NCBI GenBank assembly: GCA_020636545.1
Contig: JACJXS010000009.1
Location: forward strand, 297,698 to 361,697
Direction of reading: 5' to 3'
Source: Chitinophagales bacterium
GTDB lineage: Bacteria > Bacteroidota > Bacteroidia > Chitinophagales > JADIYW01
Length of the DNA: 64,000 bases
Below the pieces are notes generated by a model. It ran no database searches. It was not told the DNA's origin and saw only the letters and a list, made by a program, of their open reading frames with translations. Position 1 is the stretch's first letter. Every line of letters starts with the position of its first letter. Positions 16,197-25,635 of the stretch are shown here, piece by piece. The translations under genes were made by a program, and so were the position numbers.

Positions 16197-17279
16197 TTAT
16201 AAATCATCTAATACTTCTTTTCTGAATAGAAAAGAGGTATTGTTTTTAAAGCCTTTTATAGATTCAATTTGTGATAAAGCAGCTACTAAATTCATGGACG
16301 ATTGCTTTTGATAAATTGCAATACCTTGTTTAGCTAAATTTTCAGCTAAATATTCTTGTTCTGTTTGTCCTGGTGTTGGAATAAAAATTGCTTTTTTTTC
16401 TAAAGCCATTAAGTCCATTACAGTACTATAACCAGACCTGCAAATAACTACTTCAGCTTGTTGTAAATAGTGTTCTAATTTATCACCTTGCAAAAAGTTG
16501 ATGATTGTAATATTTTTATGTTGTTTTATAGATTTTTGTTTTTCAATTCTTCCACAAATTAATAGACAGGTTCTATTTGTTTCTTCTAATGATTTTATTA
16601 TTTTTTGCTCAAAATCGGAGCGACTGGGTTCTACTCCAGAAATTAAAGCAACAATCTTATATCGTTTATCGTCGATTTTTGATGAATGATTATCTTTATT
16701 AAACCTTGATAGAATTCCGATATATTTTACAGGAATTGTAAATTTAATTTTATGAGATAAAACTCCTGATAAATTATGGACTTCATCTTCCATATCAGGA
16801 ATCCAAAGTTCATTAAATTTTGAAATCAATTTTAAGATTTGTTTTAATAAAAATGGTTCGACAAATTTAAAAGGTCGAGGTGCTTGTATTGCAATTTGAT
16901 GACCTATGAAAATGTTTTTACAATTTTGATGATAAATACCATATCTATTGTCTGAAATAATAATATTAATATTTTCTATCTCTAGAATAGTGCTTAAAAA
17001 TTGATGTTCTTTTTTTATAGCATTGTAAATCTTTCTAGCTTGAAATAAAATTTGCCAAGCAGCATTTTTGTCTCCATTGTATTGAATGTTATAGTCTGGC
17101 AGTTCATAGCTTTTTAAATTTGGATATTGCTCTTGCATCATCAGTAATGATTTGCCATTTCCAGCAATTATTACTTGGTAATTTCGTTCCAATAATGCAT
17201 CAACAATAGGCATACATCGTGTGGCGTGACCAAGCCCCCAATCTAAAAATGCAATTAATATTTTTTGTTTACTATTCAT
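16197..17279 (-). CDS. MurG-like (MJ1255-type) glycosyltransferase
   Basis: A 360-residue GT-B fold protein related to UDP-GlcNAc transferases of the GT28 type. The N-terminal loop WGLGHATRCMP near 17-27 and the C-terminal donor segment CRSGYSTVMDLMALEKK with PTPGQTEQEYLA support this. The acceptor is unknown; it is probably envelope or lipid glycosylation. The ATG at 17279 is chosen over a TTG two codons upstream. A 12-bp palindrome lies 10 nt upstream and the gene diverges from the radical SAM gene. Confidence 0.85.
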   Translation of the reverse strand: MNSKQKILIAFLDWGLGHATRCMPIVDALLERNYQVIIAGNGKSLLMMQEQYPNLKSYELPDYNIQYNGDKNAAWQILFQARKIYNAIKKEHQFLSTILEIENINIIISDNRYGIYHQNCKNIFIGHQIAIQAPRPFKFVEPFLLKQILKLISKFNELWIPDMEDEVHNLSGVLSHKIKFTIPVKYIGILSRFNKDNHSSKIDDKRYKIVALISGVEPSRSDFEQKIIKSLEETNRTCLLICGRIEKQKSIKQHKNITIINFLQGDKLEHYLQQAEVVICRSGYSTVMDLMALEKKAIFIPTPGQTEQEYLAENLAKQGIAIYQKQSSMNLVAALSQIESIKGFKNNTSFLFRKEVLDDL

Positions 17280-17288
17280 TTTCAATCT

Positions 17289-17341
17289 TGTAATATTACA
17301 TAAAATAATCAGCGTTTTATAGCTCTCGATAACAATTGTTA
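17289..17341. promoter_or_regulatory. Two 12-bp palindromes in a divergent intergenic region
   Basis: TGTAATATTACA (17289-17300) and TAACAATTGTTA (17330-17341) are perfect palindromes between the glycosyltransferase and the radical SAM gene. They could be operator sites. The region is AT-rich, so chance palindromes are not excluded. Confidence 0.35.
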
Positions 17342-17387
17342 CGATTTAGGTAATTAAAGAATTTTGTATTTTATCCTTTTGAAATCG

Positions 17388-17395
17388 TACCTTAG
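17388..17395 (+). promoter_or_regulatory. Near-consensus -7 box of the radical SAM gene
   Basis: TACCTTAG differs at one base from TAnnTTTG and lies 5 nt before the ATG, the same close spacing seen at several other genes in the window. Confidence 0.4.
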
Positions 17396-17400
17396 CAAAG

Positions 17401-18435
17401 ATGTTTAAGCAACAACACATCTTAGCAATTTTAAAATGTTTGACAATTGGGAAGCTGTACAATATGCTTTTAGTTTACACTTCTTTTTATTTGACAAAAT
17501 ACTTAAAAAAGCCAATTCAATGGGGTTTGCCGTTTTCTATTTCTATAGAACCAACAACCTCTTGTAATTTACGTTGCCCAGAATGTCCAAGTGGTTTGCG
17601 TGCTTTTACACGAAATACAGGGATGTTAGAGCCAGCATTTTTTGAAAAAACAATACAAGAAATCAAGCAACATTTGTTGTACTTAACTTTTTACTTTCAA
17701 GGAGAACCTTATTTGAATAGAGATTTTCTAAAAATGGTAAAAGTGGCTAAAAATAATAAGATATATACTTCTACTTCTACAAATGGACACTATTTAACGG
17801 ATGCTGTGGCTAAAGAAACGGTAGTGTCTGGATTGGATAGATTGATAATTTCTATCGATGGAACAACGCAAGAGACTTATCAGCAATATCGAGTGGGCGG
17901 TCATTTGGATAAAGTTTTGGAAGGAACAAAAAATATCATCAAATGGAAGAAAGAATTGAAGAGTACTTCGCCTTATGTTATCTTTCAGTTTTTGGTGGTA
18001 AGACACAACGAACATCAAATTGAAGATTTAAAAAAGATTGCAAAAGAAATGCAAGTAGATGAGGTTATTTTAAAAACTGCCCAAGTGTATAATTATGAAA
18101 ACGGCAATGATTTAATTCCATTGCAAGAAAAATATTCTCGATATAAAAAATTGAGTAATGGAAAATATGCACTAAAAAATAAATTAGATGATGCCTGTTG
18201 GAAATTATGGCATAGTAATGCGGTTACTTGGGACGGGAAAGTAGTGCCTTGCTGTTTCGATAAAGATGCAAAACATATCTTGGGAGATTTGCAAAAAGAT
18301 AGTTTCCAAACGATTTGGCACAATCAAAATTATTGGAATTTCAGACGACAAATTACAAAAGGTAGAAAAGAAATAGATATTTGTAGCAATTGTTCTGAAG
18401 GTTGTAAAGTAAATTTTAATGTTGAGATAGATTGA
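17401..18435 (+). CDS. Radical SAM/SPASM domain protein
   Basis: A 344-residue radical SAM enzyme. The [4Fe-4S] cluster motif CNLRCPEC uses Cys55, Cys59 and Cys62. A C-terminal SPASM region carries further cysteines (CCFDK near 284, CSNCSEGC near 329) for auxiliary clusters. SPASM proteins modify peptides or other substrates; no precursor peptide was seen nearby, so the substrate is unknown. Its TGA overlaps the TTG start of miaA, so translation of the two is likely coupled. Confidence 0.9.
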   Translation: MFKQQHILAILKCLTIGKLYNMLLVYTSFYLTKYLKKPIQWGLPFSISIEPTTSCNLRCPECPSGLRAFTRNTGMLEPAFFEKTIQEIKQHLLYLTFYFQGEPYLNRDFLKMVKVAKNNKIYTSTSTNGHYLTDAVAKETVVSGLDRLIISIDGTTQETYQQYRVGGHLDKVLEGTKNIIKWKKELKSTSPYVIFQFLVVRHNEHQIEDLKKIAKEMQVDEVILKTAQVYNYENGNDLIPLQEKYSRYKKLSNGKYALKNKLDDACWKLWHSNAVTWDGKVVPCCFDKDAKHILGDLQKDSFQTIWHNQNYWNFRRQITKGRKEIDICSNCSEGCKVNFNVEID

Positions 18436-19355
18436 AAAATAAAAATCAAAAATATCTTATTATTATAGCTGGTTCAACAGCAGTTGGCAAAACCAAGACG
18501 GCTATCGATATTGCAAAATATTTTAACACCGAAATTATTTCAGCGGATTCAAGGCAAATTTTCAAAGAATTAAATATTGGAGTTGCTCGCCCAAGTGAAG
18601 ATGAGTTAAACGACGTTAAACATTATTTTATAGCCAATAAATCTATTGATGAATATGTTTCCGCTGGAACTTATGAACGTGAAGTGCTGGAATTGTTAGA
18701 AGGTATTTATAAAGAAAAAGATGTTGCTATTTTGTGTGGAGGAACTGGTTTTTATATTAATGCGGTTTTGAATGGGTTTGATGAAATGCCAGAAATTAAT
18801 CCAGAAATTAGAAACGAGTTGAATGAAATTTATAAAAATGAAGGAATTGTACCACTCCAAGAAAAATTAAGAATTTTGGATATTGATTCTTATAATAAGA
18901 TGGATATTAAGAATCCTCAACGTGTGATTCGTGCTTTGGAAATGTGCATAGCAACAAAAAGAAAATTTTCAGACTTTAAAATGAAAAAATCAATTGTGAG
19001 AAATTTTTCTCCTATTAAAATTGGATTGGAATTGCCTAAAGAAATTTTACATCAAAATATAAACAATCGAGTAGATAAAATGATGGAAAATGGCTTTTTA
19101 GAGGAAGCAAAATCTGTTTATGAACACAAAAACAATAATGCATTACAAACAGTCGGGTACAAAGAGTTATTTGATTTTTTAGACCATAGAACGAGTATGG
19201 AAGAAGCAGTTGAATTAATAAAATTACACACACGTCAATATGCCAAACGTCAAATGACTTTCTTTAAAAAAGATAAGGAAATACAGTGGTTTGCTCCAAA
19301 TGAAATAGATAATATGCTTCAATTTATCAATATCAAAAGGCTGGAGTATTTTTAA
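18432..19355 (+). CDS. miaA: tRNA dimethylallyltransferase
   Basis: Transfers a dimethylallyl group to N6 of A37 in tRNAs reading UNN codons. The 307 residues show the P-loop GSTAVGKT at 14-21, SADSRQIF, GGTGFYINAVL, and the C-terminal HTRQYAKRQMTFFKKD, all diagnostic. The start is TTG (18432), overlapping the preceding stop as TTGA; the next ATG would remove the P-loop. Confidence 0.95.
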   Translation: MKNKNQKYLIIIAGSTAVGKTKTAIDIAKYFNTEIISADSRQIFKELNIGVARPSEDELNDVKHYFIANKSIDEYVSAGTYEREVLELLEGIYKEKDVAILCGGTGFYINAVLNGFDEMPEINPEIRNELNEIYKNEGIVPLQEKLRILDIDSYNKMDIKNPQRVIRALEMCIATKRKFSDFKMKKSIVRNFSPIKIGLELPKEILHQNINNRVDKMMENGFLEEAKSVYEHKNNNALQTVGYKELFDFLDHRTSMEEAVELIKLHTRQYAKRQMTFFKKDKEIQWFAPNEIDNMLQFINIKRLEYF

Positions 19356-19423
19356 TGAATATTAGTATTTCAATAACTTAATTACACAAGAATAGGCTAA
19401 AGTCAAATCATTTTTTATCAGCA

Positions 19424-19454
19424 TTGGTATTGTAATAAAAAAAATGTATTTTTG
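19424..19454 (+). promoter_or_regulatory. Promoter of dnaN
   Basis: A TTG at 19424-19426 and a perfect -7 box TATTTTTG at 19447-19454 are separated by 20 nt. The dnaN ATG follows 21 nt later. Confidence 0.65.
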
Positions 19455-19475
19455 TCTATAAAATATAGAATTATT

Positions 19476-20594
19476 ATGAGATTTATCATATCATCAGCTC
19501 AACTTTTAAAGAATTTACAGAAAATTAGTGGCGTAATCAGTTCAAATACCGTATTGCCTATTTTAGAAGATTTTTTGTTTGATATAAATAATGGAAAGCT
19601 TACAGTAACTGCAACAGACTTAGATACGACAATGATTGTTGATATGGAAGTAGAGTCTAAAGAGAATTTTAAAATTGCAATTCCAGCTAAGATTTTATTA
19701 GATTCGTTGAAAGCACTTCCTGAACAACCCATTACTATTGCTGTTGATGAAAATACAAATGCTATTGAAATTACTACAGATAATGGTAAATATAAATTAT
19801 CAGGCGAAAATAGTGCAGATTTTCCTAAAGAACCAGTTGCTGATGATGTTGAACAAGTTTCAGTGGCGTCAAATGTTTTGGCAAATGGAATCCAAAAAAC
19901 CATTTTTGCAGTAAGCAACGATGAATTGAGAATTGCAATGACTGGTGTGTTTTTTACAATTGATGAAAATGGAATGACATTAGTATCTACAGATGCACAT
20001 AAATTAGTAAAATTCAATAGAAGTGATATTACATCATCAAATCCAAGTTCATTTATCGTTCCTAAAAAAGCTTTGAATTTGTTGAAAGGAATTTTAGCAA
20101 ATAATGATACTGCGGTAAGTTTGCAATTCAATAAATCCAATGCCTTTTTTGTTTTTGACAATGCAAAATTGATTTGCAGATTGGTTGATGCTAGATACCC
20201 AGATTACAATGCTGTAATTCCTAAAGATAATCCAAATTTATTGACTATCAATAAAGATGATTTACATGCTGCATTGAGAAGAACTTCTATATTTTCCAAT
20301 AAAACGACACATCAAGTGGTGTTAAGATTATCAGGTTCTGAATTGAGTGTTTCTGCACAAGATTTGGATTTTTCAAATGAAGCTTCTGAAAAATTAGTTT
20401 GCGAATACCAAGGCGATCCTATGGAAATCGGATTTAATGCAAAATTTTTAATTGAAATGTTATCTACCTTAGATAATGCTGAAATTGTAATGGAATTATC
20501 TACACCAAACAGAGCTGGAATTATTAAACCAACAGATAAAAATGAAAATGAAGATTTAATGATGTTGGTGATGCCAGTAATGATTAATGTTTAA
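19476..20594 (+). CDS. dnaN: DNA polymerase III beta subunit (sliding clamp)
   Basis: Ring-shaped processivity clamp of the replicative polymerase. The start MRFIISSAQLLKNLQKISG gives 372 residues, the usual length; an upstream TTG frame start would overlap the promoter. Three clamp domains of about 120 residues are recognisable (NTVLPILEDFLF, TDLDTTMIV, ARYPDYNAVIP). The C-terminal MPVMINV replaces the common MPMRL/M ending. It is not beside dnaA or gyrB in this window. Confidence 0.96.
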   Translation: MRFIISSAQLLKNLQKISGVISSNTVLPILEDFLFDINNGKLTVTATDLDTTMIVDMEVESKENFKIAIPAKILLDSLKALPEQPITIAVDENTNAIEITTDNGKYKLSGENSADFPKEPVADDVEQVSVASNVLANGIQKTIFAVSNDELRIAMTGVFFTIDENGMTLVSTDAHKLVKFNRSDITSSNPSSFIVPKKALNLLKGILANNDTAVSLQFNKSNAFFVFDNAKLICRLVDARYPDYNAVIPKDNPNLLTINKDDLHAALRRTSIFSNKTTHQVVLRLSGSELSVSAQDLDFSNEASEKLVCEYQGDPMEIGFNAKFLIEMLSTLDNAEIVMELSTPNRAGIIKPTDKNENEDLMMLVMPVMINV

Positions 20595-20618
20595 GATATA
20601 ACTTTAGGCTATAAATTT

Positions 20619-21662
20619 ATGAATATGCTTAAAAAGAGCAGTTTCTGTATTCTTTTTTGTTTGTTGATGTCAATTAGCTCTCTTTTTGCACAAAATGCTA
20701 GTTCAATTAATGATACCACAAAATGGGCAAATACACCATTGAAATTTGTATTTGCAACGATAAAATTTCCGCAACAAACGAATCTTGAAAAAAAAGATAT
20801 ATACACCACTAATGGATTACAAACCTTGTATTTTTTTAAATCTGAATTAACAGCAATTGATTTGACACTTTCTGTTTCGATGCGACAAGTGAGTACTAAA
20901 GAACAAAAAAAAGCTACTCAAGAAGAAATAAATAGAATGGCAGTTCAGTATGGTGGCTATCCGAATGTTTATAAAGAAAAAGATAAAAATGGTCGTAATT
21001 ATGATTATGTGTTGATTCATACTTTAGAAGGAAAAGCAATTAGTAGTCGTATTTTTTATATAGATGGATATTTAGTTATATTGTCTTCAGTTGCCAATCA
21101 AACAAATAAAAATCAAACGGTTGTAGATTACTTTTTTGATTCTTTCACACCTTTTTCTAGTATAAATAGTAATGAAAATAATGTTGCAGAAAAAAATAAG
21201 CAAGCGAGTTCTGAAATTCCTTGGGCAGTTTTTAAAGAAGTAAATTTTACAAGCAAATTTCCTATCGAGCCAAATTCAAAAACTTATGTTGTACAACAAG
21301 CAGATAGCTCCTATTATTTAATTAAAAATTATTATTTGCAAAAAGGGGATAAAAGTTTATCTTATTTAGTCAGTGAAAGAAGCTACACTTACCAATTAGG
21401 TATAACTGCTGATTCCTTGTTTAAGACAGCTTTTGATGCATTAAAATTAGAAGGAAAAGGGAAATTGAAATCTGAAACTAATTTATTTGGGTATAAATTT
21501 CCAGCTAAAGAATATGTTTTTACAAGTCGTAAAGCTTATTATAGATTACGTTATTTCTTTGCAAATAATGCTTTGTATCAAGTGATGATAGCAGGCAATA
21601 AAAAGCAAGTAACAGATTTAAAAAATGAACAATTTTTTCAATCATTCCAGATTTTGCAATAA
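20619..21662 (+). CDS. Secreted protein with two related domains, unknown function
   Basis: A 347-residue protein with a signal peptide (ending SLFAQ, about residue 25). The mature part looks like two copies of one fold. The first (about 40-175) opens with FVFATIKFPQQTN and has ILSSVANQTN; the second (about 200-347) opens with KEVNFTSKFPIEPN and ends in VMIAGNKKQV. Each copy runs from a KFP-type strand to a hydrophobic strand followed by a short helix. I do not recognise the family. It follows dnaN by 24 nt with only a near-match -7 box, so read-through from dnaN is possible. Confidence 0.75.
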   Translation: MNMLKKSSFCILFCLLMSISSLFAQNASSINDTTKWANTPLKFVFATIKFPQQTNLEKKDIYTTNGLQTLYFFKSELTAIDLTLSVSMRQVSTKEQKKATQEEINRMAVQYGGYPNVYKEKDKNGRNYDYVLIHTLEGKAISSRIFYIDGYLVILSSVANQTNKNQTVVDYFFDSFTPFSSINSNENNVAEKNKQASSEIPWAVFKEVNFTSKFPIEPNSKTYVVQQADSSYYLIKNYYLQKGDKSLSYLVSERSYTYQLGITADSLFKTAFDALKLEGKGKLKSETNLFGYKFPAKEYVFTSRKAYYRLRYFFANNALYQVMIAGNKKQVTDLKNEQFFQSFQILQ

Positions 21663-21734
21663 CATCTGTATTTCTTGCAATGCTAAGTACAGATAATTAT
21701 TTCATCTAAAATTGGAAATGTAAATAAATATAAT

Positions 21735-22814
21735 ATGAAAAAAATAGTAAAATTATACGAGTGGACGACTTCCTTGCCAATAATTACTTGTTTACTTTAT
21801 TTTTCAGGATTATTAGATAATAATGTTTTTTTTCAAGTATTTGCTGGGATTTTACTATTGTTTTGTGTAATGTCTGCGGTTCATCATTCTGAAATAGTTG
21901 CACATCGAGTGGGTGAACCTTATGGAACTATTATCTTGGCAGTATCAATTACCATTATTGAAGTTGCTATAATTATTTCCTTAATGATGACAGGTGGAAA
22001 TGAATATGCTTCATTTGCAAGAGATACCGTATATGCTGCGGTTATGTTGATTTTAAATGGAATTATTGGACTTTCTCTTTTTATTGGAGGTAGAAAACAT
22101 CATACCCAGACTTTTTCTCCTCATTCCGTAAAAATTGCTCTAGTTGCACTTGTGTCAATTATTACATTTACATTGATATTGCCTACATTTACTAGTAGCA
22201 TTGTTGGTCCTTATTATACAGAAAGACAATTGCTATTTGAAATTATAGCTTGTTTAGTTATTTATATAGCATTTATTTCTGCCCAAACCATTAGACATAG
22301 AGAGTATTTTATTACGGAGTCAACATCTAATGCCGAAAATAAACATAACAACATTTCAAACATAGCATTTATTATTAGTCTGACATTTTTACTAATATGT
22401 CTTGTAATAGTCGTATTACTTGCAAAATCACTTTCTACACCAATAGAAAGTCTATTGACTTCTTACGGACTTCCTCGAAGTTTAGTAGGAATAATTATTG
22501 CTGCCGTAATACTACTACCAGAAGGAATTGCTGCAGTTTCATCAGCTAAGCAAAATAAATTACAAAACAGTATAAATTTAGCTTTGGGTTCAGCACTTGC
22601 AAGTATAGGATTGACAATTCCTTCTGTTTCTTTTGTAAGCTATCTGTTCGATTTACCTCTTGTTTTAGGACTGGAAATATTGCCAATTATTTTATTAGTC
22701 ATATCTGTCTTTACCGTAATGCTATCATTAATAGGTGGAAAAAGTAATTTTGTCTATGGTGTAGTACTTTTAGTGAATTTGTTTGCTTATGTGTTTTTAA
22801 CAATTAACCCTTAA
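21735..22814 (+). CDS. chaA: ChaA-type Ca2+(Na+)/H+ antiporter
   Basis: A 359-residue CaCA-superfamily antiporter that exports Ca2+ or Na+ in exchange for protons. Two inverted repeats hold the ion-binding motifs: GEPYGTIILAVSITIIEVA near 56-74 and LLPEGIAAVSSAKQNKLQ near 262-279 with NLALGSALASIGLTIP. About 11 membrane helices are visible. There is no clear terminator before the tRNA promoter that follows. Confidence 0.88.
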   Translation: MKKIVKLYEWTTSLPIITCLLYFSGLLDNNVFFQVFAGILLLFCVMSAVHHSEIVAHRVGEPYGTIILAVSITIIEVAIIISLMMTGGNEYASFARDTVYAAVMLILNGIIGLSLFIGGRKHHTQTFSPHSVKIALVALVSIITFTLILPTFTSSIVGPYYTERQLLFEIIACLVIYIAFISAQTIRHREYFITESTSNAENKHNNISNIAFIISLTFLLICLVIVVLLAKSLSTPIESLLTSYGLPRSLVGIIIAAVILLPEGIAAVSSAKQNKLQNSINLALGSALASIGLTIPSVSFVSYLFDLPLVLGLEILPIILLVISVFTVMLSLIGGKSNFVYGVVLLVNLFAYVFLTINP

Positions 22815-22859
22815 AAATAAAAAAATGCTATTGTAAGTATTTTTTCAGAAAAAAAATAC

Positions 22860-22867
22860 TACATTTG
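22860..22867 (+). promoter_or_regulatory. -7 box of the CAU tRNA
   Basis: A perfect TACATTTG, 48 nt before the mature tRNA 5' end. Confidence 0.55.
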
Positions 22868-22915
22868 CAGTCAATTTTGACGGATTAGATAGAAATGCTA
22901 ATTCAATGTCAAAAA

Positions 22916-22989
22916 GGTCCTATAGCTCAGTCGGTTAGAGCACCTGACTCATAATCAGGTGGTCCCTGGTTCGAGCCCAGGTGGGACCA
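22916..22989 (+). tRNA. tRNA with CAU anticodon (elongator Met or Ile2)
   Basis: A full cloverleaf: acceptor GGTCCTA with TGGGACC, D arm GCTC...GAGC, anticodon stem CCTGA/TCAGG around the loop CTCATAA, and T arm CCTGGTTCGAGCCCAGG. The anticodon stem lacks the three G-C pairs of an initiator, so this is elongator Met or the lysidine-modified Ile2. Sequence alone does not decide which. CCA is not encoded (ACAG follows the acceptor). Confidence 0.93.
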
Positions 22990-22996
22990 CAGCCAC

Positions 22997-23023
22997 AAAG
23001 GCATTCTTCGGAATGCCTTTTTT
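22997..23023 (+). terminator. Rho-independent terminator after the CAU tRNA
   Basis: A 10-bp perfect stem (AAAGGCATTC with GAATGCCTTT) around a stable TTCG tetraloop, followed by a T-run. Confidence 0.93.
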
Positions 23024-23185
23024 ATTTGACATAAATACTGTTGAAATTAAGTGATAGTCTTGCTTGAATTATTCTAATTGTTTTGTTGTCTTAGTATTCA
23101 TTTTCAATTTTAAATCAATCTAATAGAATGCATTGGTTTCTATTCTCTTAAACTTTTCTTATTCTAAAGGCAAAAAATAAAACCG

Positions 23186-23193
23186 TATTTTTG
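23186..23193 (+). promoter_or_regulatory. -7 box of typA
   Basis: A perfect TATTTTTG, about 90 nt before the preferred ATG. It implies a leader of roughly 80 nt and excludes the upstream TTG frame start at 23191, which falls inside the box. Confidence 0.55.
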
Positions 23194-23283
23194 CACCCTA
23201 ATTCTAATTATTTTTCTAAATTTTTCAGATTTATTAGTGATTGGAATCAGAGTTTTTTCCAAAAAATTGTTTTAAAAATATAT

Positions 23284-25092
23284 ATGATACAAAACTTAAA
23301 AGTAAGAAACATCGCCATTATCGCACACGTTGACCACGGTAAAACGACCTTAGTAGATAAAATCCTTTGGGAATGTAAAACATTCTCAGAACATGAAAAT
23401 ACTGGAGTTTTAATATTAGACAATAATGAATTAGAGCGAGAGCGAGGAATTACTATTACTGCAAAAAATGCTGCGGTAAAATATAAAGACTATAAAATTA
23501 ATTTAATAGACACGCCAGGCCACGCCGATTTTGGTGGAGAAGTAGAACGTGTATTAAAAATGGCAGATGGTGTTTTATTATTAGTAGATGCTTTTGAAGG
23601 ACCTATGCCACAAACTCGTTTTGTGTTACAAAAAGCATTACAATTAGGATTAAAACCTATTGTTGTTATTAATAAAGTAGATAAAGAAAACTGTACACCT
23701 GATGAAGTACATGAGAAAGTATTTGATTTAATGTTCCAATTAGATGCAACTGAGGATCAATTAGATTTTCCAACTTTATATGGTTCTGCAAAAGGTGGAT
23801 GGATGAGTTTAGACCATAAACGTCCAACTACTGACTTAGTAGAATTAATGGATGCAATTATTGAACATATTCCAGCACCTAGAATTGAAGAAGGAGCGGC
23901 ACAAATGCAAGTTACCTCTTTAGATTATTCTTCATTCGTTGGTCGTATTGCCATAGGACGTGTATTTAGAGGCGTTTTGAAAACAAATATGCAGGTTGCT
24001 TTAATTAAGAGAAATGGAGCAATTTCTAAATCAAGAATTAAAGAATTGTTGTTGTTTGAAGGAATGAACAAAGTAAAAGTTGATGAAGTACATGCAGGGG
24101 AAATTTGTGCAATTGTAGGTATTGAAGGTTTTGATATTGGCGATACAATAGCAGATGCTGAAAACCCAGAGGCAATGCCACCTATCGCAATCGATGAACC
24201 AACTATGAGTATGTTGTTTACAATTAATGATTCTCCATTTTTTGGTAAAGAAGGAAAATTTGTAACATCTAGGCATATTAAAGATAGATTGACAAAAGAA
24301 TTAGAAAAAAACTTGGCTTTAAGAGTGCAACAAGGAGAGACTGCTGATTCATTTTTAGTATATGGTCGAGGCGTATTACACTTATCTGTATTGATTGAGA
24401 CCATGAGAAGAGAAGGATATGAATTGCAAGTTGGACAGCCACAAGTTTTATTTAAAGAAATTGATGGCGTTAAATCAGAGCCAATTGAGGAACTTACAAT
24501 AGACCTTCCAGAAACATTAGCAGGAACGGCAATTGAGATGATTACCAAACGAAAAGGGGATATGAAAAACATGATATTAAAGGGCAACCGTTCTATCATG
24601 GAGTTTGAAATACCATCTCGTGGATTAATTGGATTAAGAACAGAAATGATTACAGCAACTTCTGGTCAGGCAGTTATGGCTCACCGATTTATTAAATATG
24701 AAAAACACAAAGGCGATATTCAAGGTAGAATTAATGGATCTATGATTTCTAAAGAAACAGGTGAGGCTATTGCTTATTCTTTAGATAAATTACAAGATAG
24801 AGGTCGTTTCTTTGTTGAACCAGGAGAAGAAATTTATACAGGAATGGTTATTGGAGAAAACTCTAGACAAGATGACTTGGTTGTGAATTGTTCAGTAACT
24901 AAAAAACTAACTAACGTTCGTGCTTCTGGAACAGATGATAAAGTGAAATTACCACCTCCAGTAAAATTCTCATTAGAAGAAGCCTTAGAATATATTCAAG
25001 GCGATGAATATGTAGAATTAACTCCAAAATCTATCAGAATTAGAAAAATTTACTTAGATGAAGGAGAAAGAAAACGTAAAAGTGGGAAATAA
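23284..25092 (+). CDS. typA: Translational GTPase TypA/BipA
   Basis: Ribosome-associated GTPase of the EF-G superfamily, important under cold and other stress and for late 50S assembly. From this ATG the protein is 602 residues. The G domain shows AHVDHGKTT (G1), RGITI (G2), DTPGHADFGG (G3) and NKVDK (G4). It is followed by EF-Tu domain 2, two alpha/beta domains and the BipA-specific C-terminal domain (RVRASGTD-like NVRASGTDDKVKL). The start MIQNLKVRNIAIIAHVDHG is the family norm. Confidence 0.96.
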   Translation: MIQNLKVRNIAIIAHVDHGKTTLVDKILWECKTFSEHENTGVLILDNNELERERGITITAKNAAVKYKDYKINLIDTPGHADFGGEVERVLKMADGVLLLVDAFEGPMPQTRFVLQKALQLGLKPIVVINKVDKENCTPDEVHEKVFDLMFQLDATEDQLDFPTLYGSAKGGWMSLDHKRPTTDLVELMDAIIEHIPAPRIEEGAAQMQVTSLDYSSFVGRIAIGRVFRGVLKTNMQVALIKRNGAISKSRIKELLLFEGMNKVKVDEVHAGEICAIVGIEGFDIGDTIADAENPEAMPPIAIDEPTMSMLFTINDSPFFGKEGKFVTSRHIKDRLTKELEKNLALRVQQGETADSFLVYGRGVLHLSVLIETMRREGYELQVGQPQVLFKEIDGVKSEPIEELTIDLPETLAGTAIEMITKRKGDMKNMILKGNRSIMEFEIPSRGLIGLRTEMITATSGQAVMAHRFIKYEKHKGDIQGRINGSMISKETGEAIAYSLDKLQDRGRFFVEPGEEIYTGMVIGENSRQDDLVVNCSVTKKLTNVRASGTDDKVKLPPPVKFSLEEALEYIQGDEYVELTPKSIRIRKIYLDEGERKRKSGK

Positions 25093-25172
25093 TTTTCGCT
25101 TTTATAGGTGCATATAAATAGTTTCGCATTTATTTAGTTTTATTTTAAATTACTTTTCGTATTTTTATACTG

Positions 25173-25631
25173 ATGTTAAGTAAAATACAACAGGAAGCCA
25201 AAGAAGTTCTAACCAATTATATAGAAAAAAATCAGTTGCGAAAAACACCTGAAAGATTTTCTATTTTGGAAATGATTTATGATACAGAAGGTCATTTTGA
25301 TGCAGAACAATTATATATCAATATCAAGAATAAAAGTATAAATGTTAGTCGTGCTACTGTTTATAATACTTTAGATGTTTTGGTAGCTTGTGAATTAGTA
25401 ACTAAACATCAATTTGGAAGTAATCATGCAGTCTATGAAAAAGCTTATGGCTCTCGACAACATGACCACTTAATTTGCATGGAATGTGGCGAAGTATTTG
25501 AATTTTGCGACCCAAGATTACACCAAATTAAGCAAACAGCGGCAGAACTTTTTGACCAAAAAGTGAGAAACCATGCCTTGACACTATACGGCAATTGCCA
25601 AAAAGAAAAATGCCCAAATAAGAAAAAGTAA
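25173..25631 (+). CDS. Fur-family transcriptional regulator
   Basis: A 152-residue metal-responsive repressor. The winged helix is N-terminal (ETPERFSIL-like KTPERFSILEMIYD, then NVSRATVYNTLDVL). The dimerisation domain has the regulatory metal site around HDHLICMECG and a structural zinc site from CMEC (near 98-101) and CQKEKC near the end. Fur, PerR and Zur cannot be separated by eye. The ATG is 5 nt after an imperfect -7 box (TATTTTTA at 25160-25167). Confidence 0.92.
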   Translation: MLSKIQQEAKEVLTNYIEKNQLRKTPERFSILEMIYDTEGHFDAEQLYINIKNKSINVSRATVYNTLDVLVACELVTKHQFGSNHAVYEKAYGSRQHDHLICMECGEVFEFCDPRLHQIKQTAAELFDQKVRNHALTLYGNCQKEKCPNKKK

Positions 25632-25635
25632 ATTT

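Noticed and set aside
19499..20161. 220-codon minus-strand reading frame
   Set aside because: It is antisense to dnaN and has Ser/Leu/Phe-rich composition typical of a shadow frame.
23925..24599. 224-codon minus-strand reading frame
   Set aside because: It lies entirely inside typA, has no promoter and shows no domain; it is a shadow of typA codon use.
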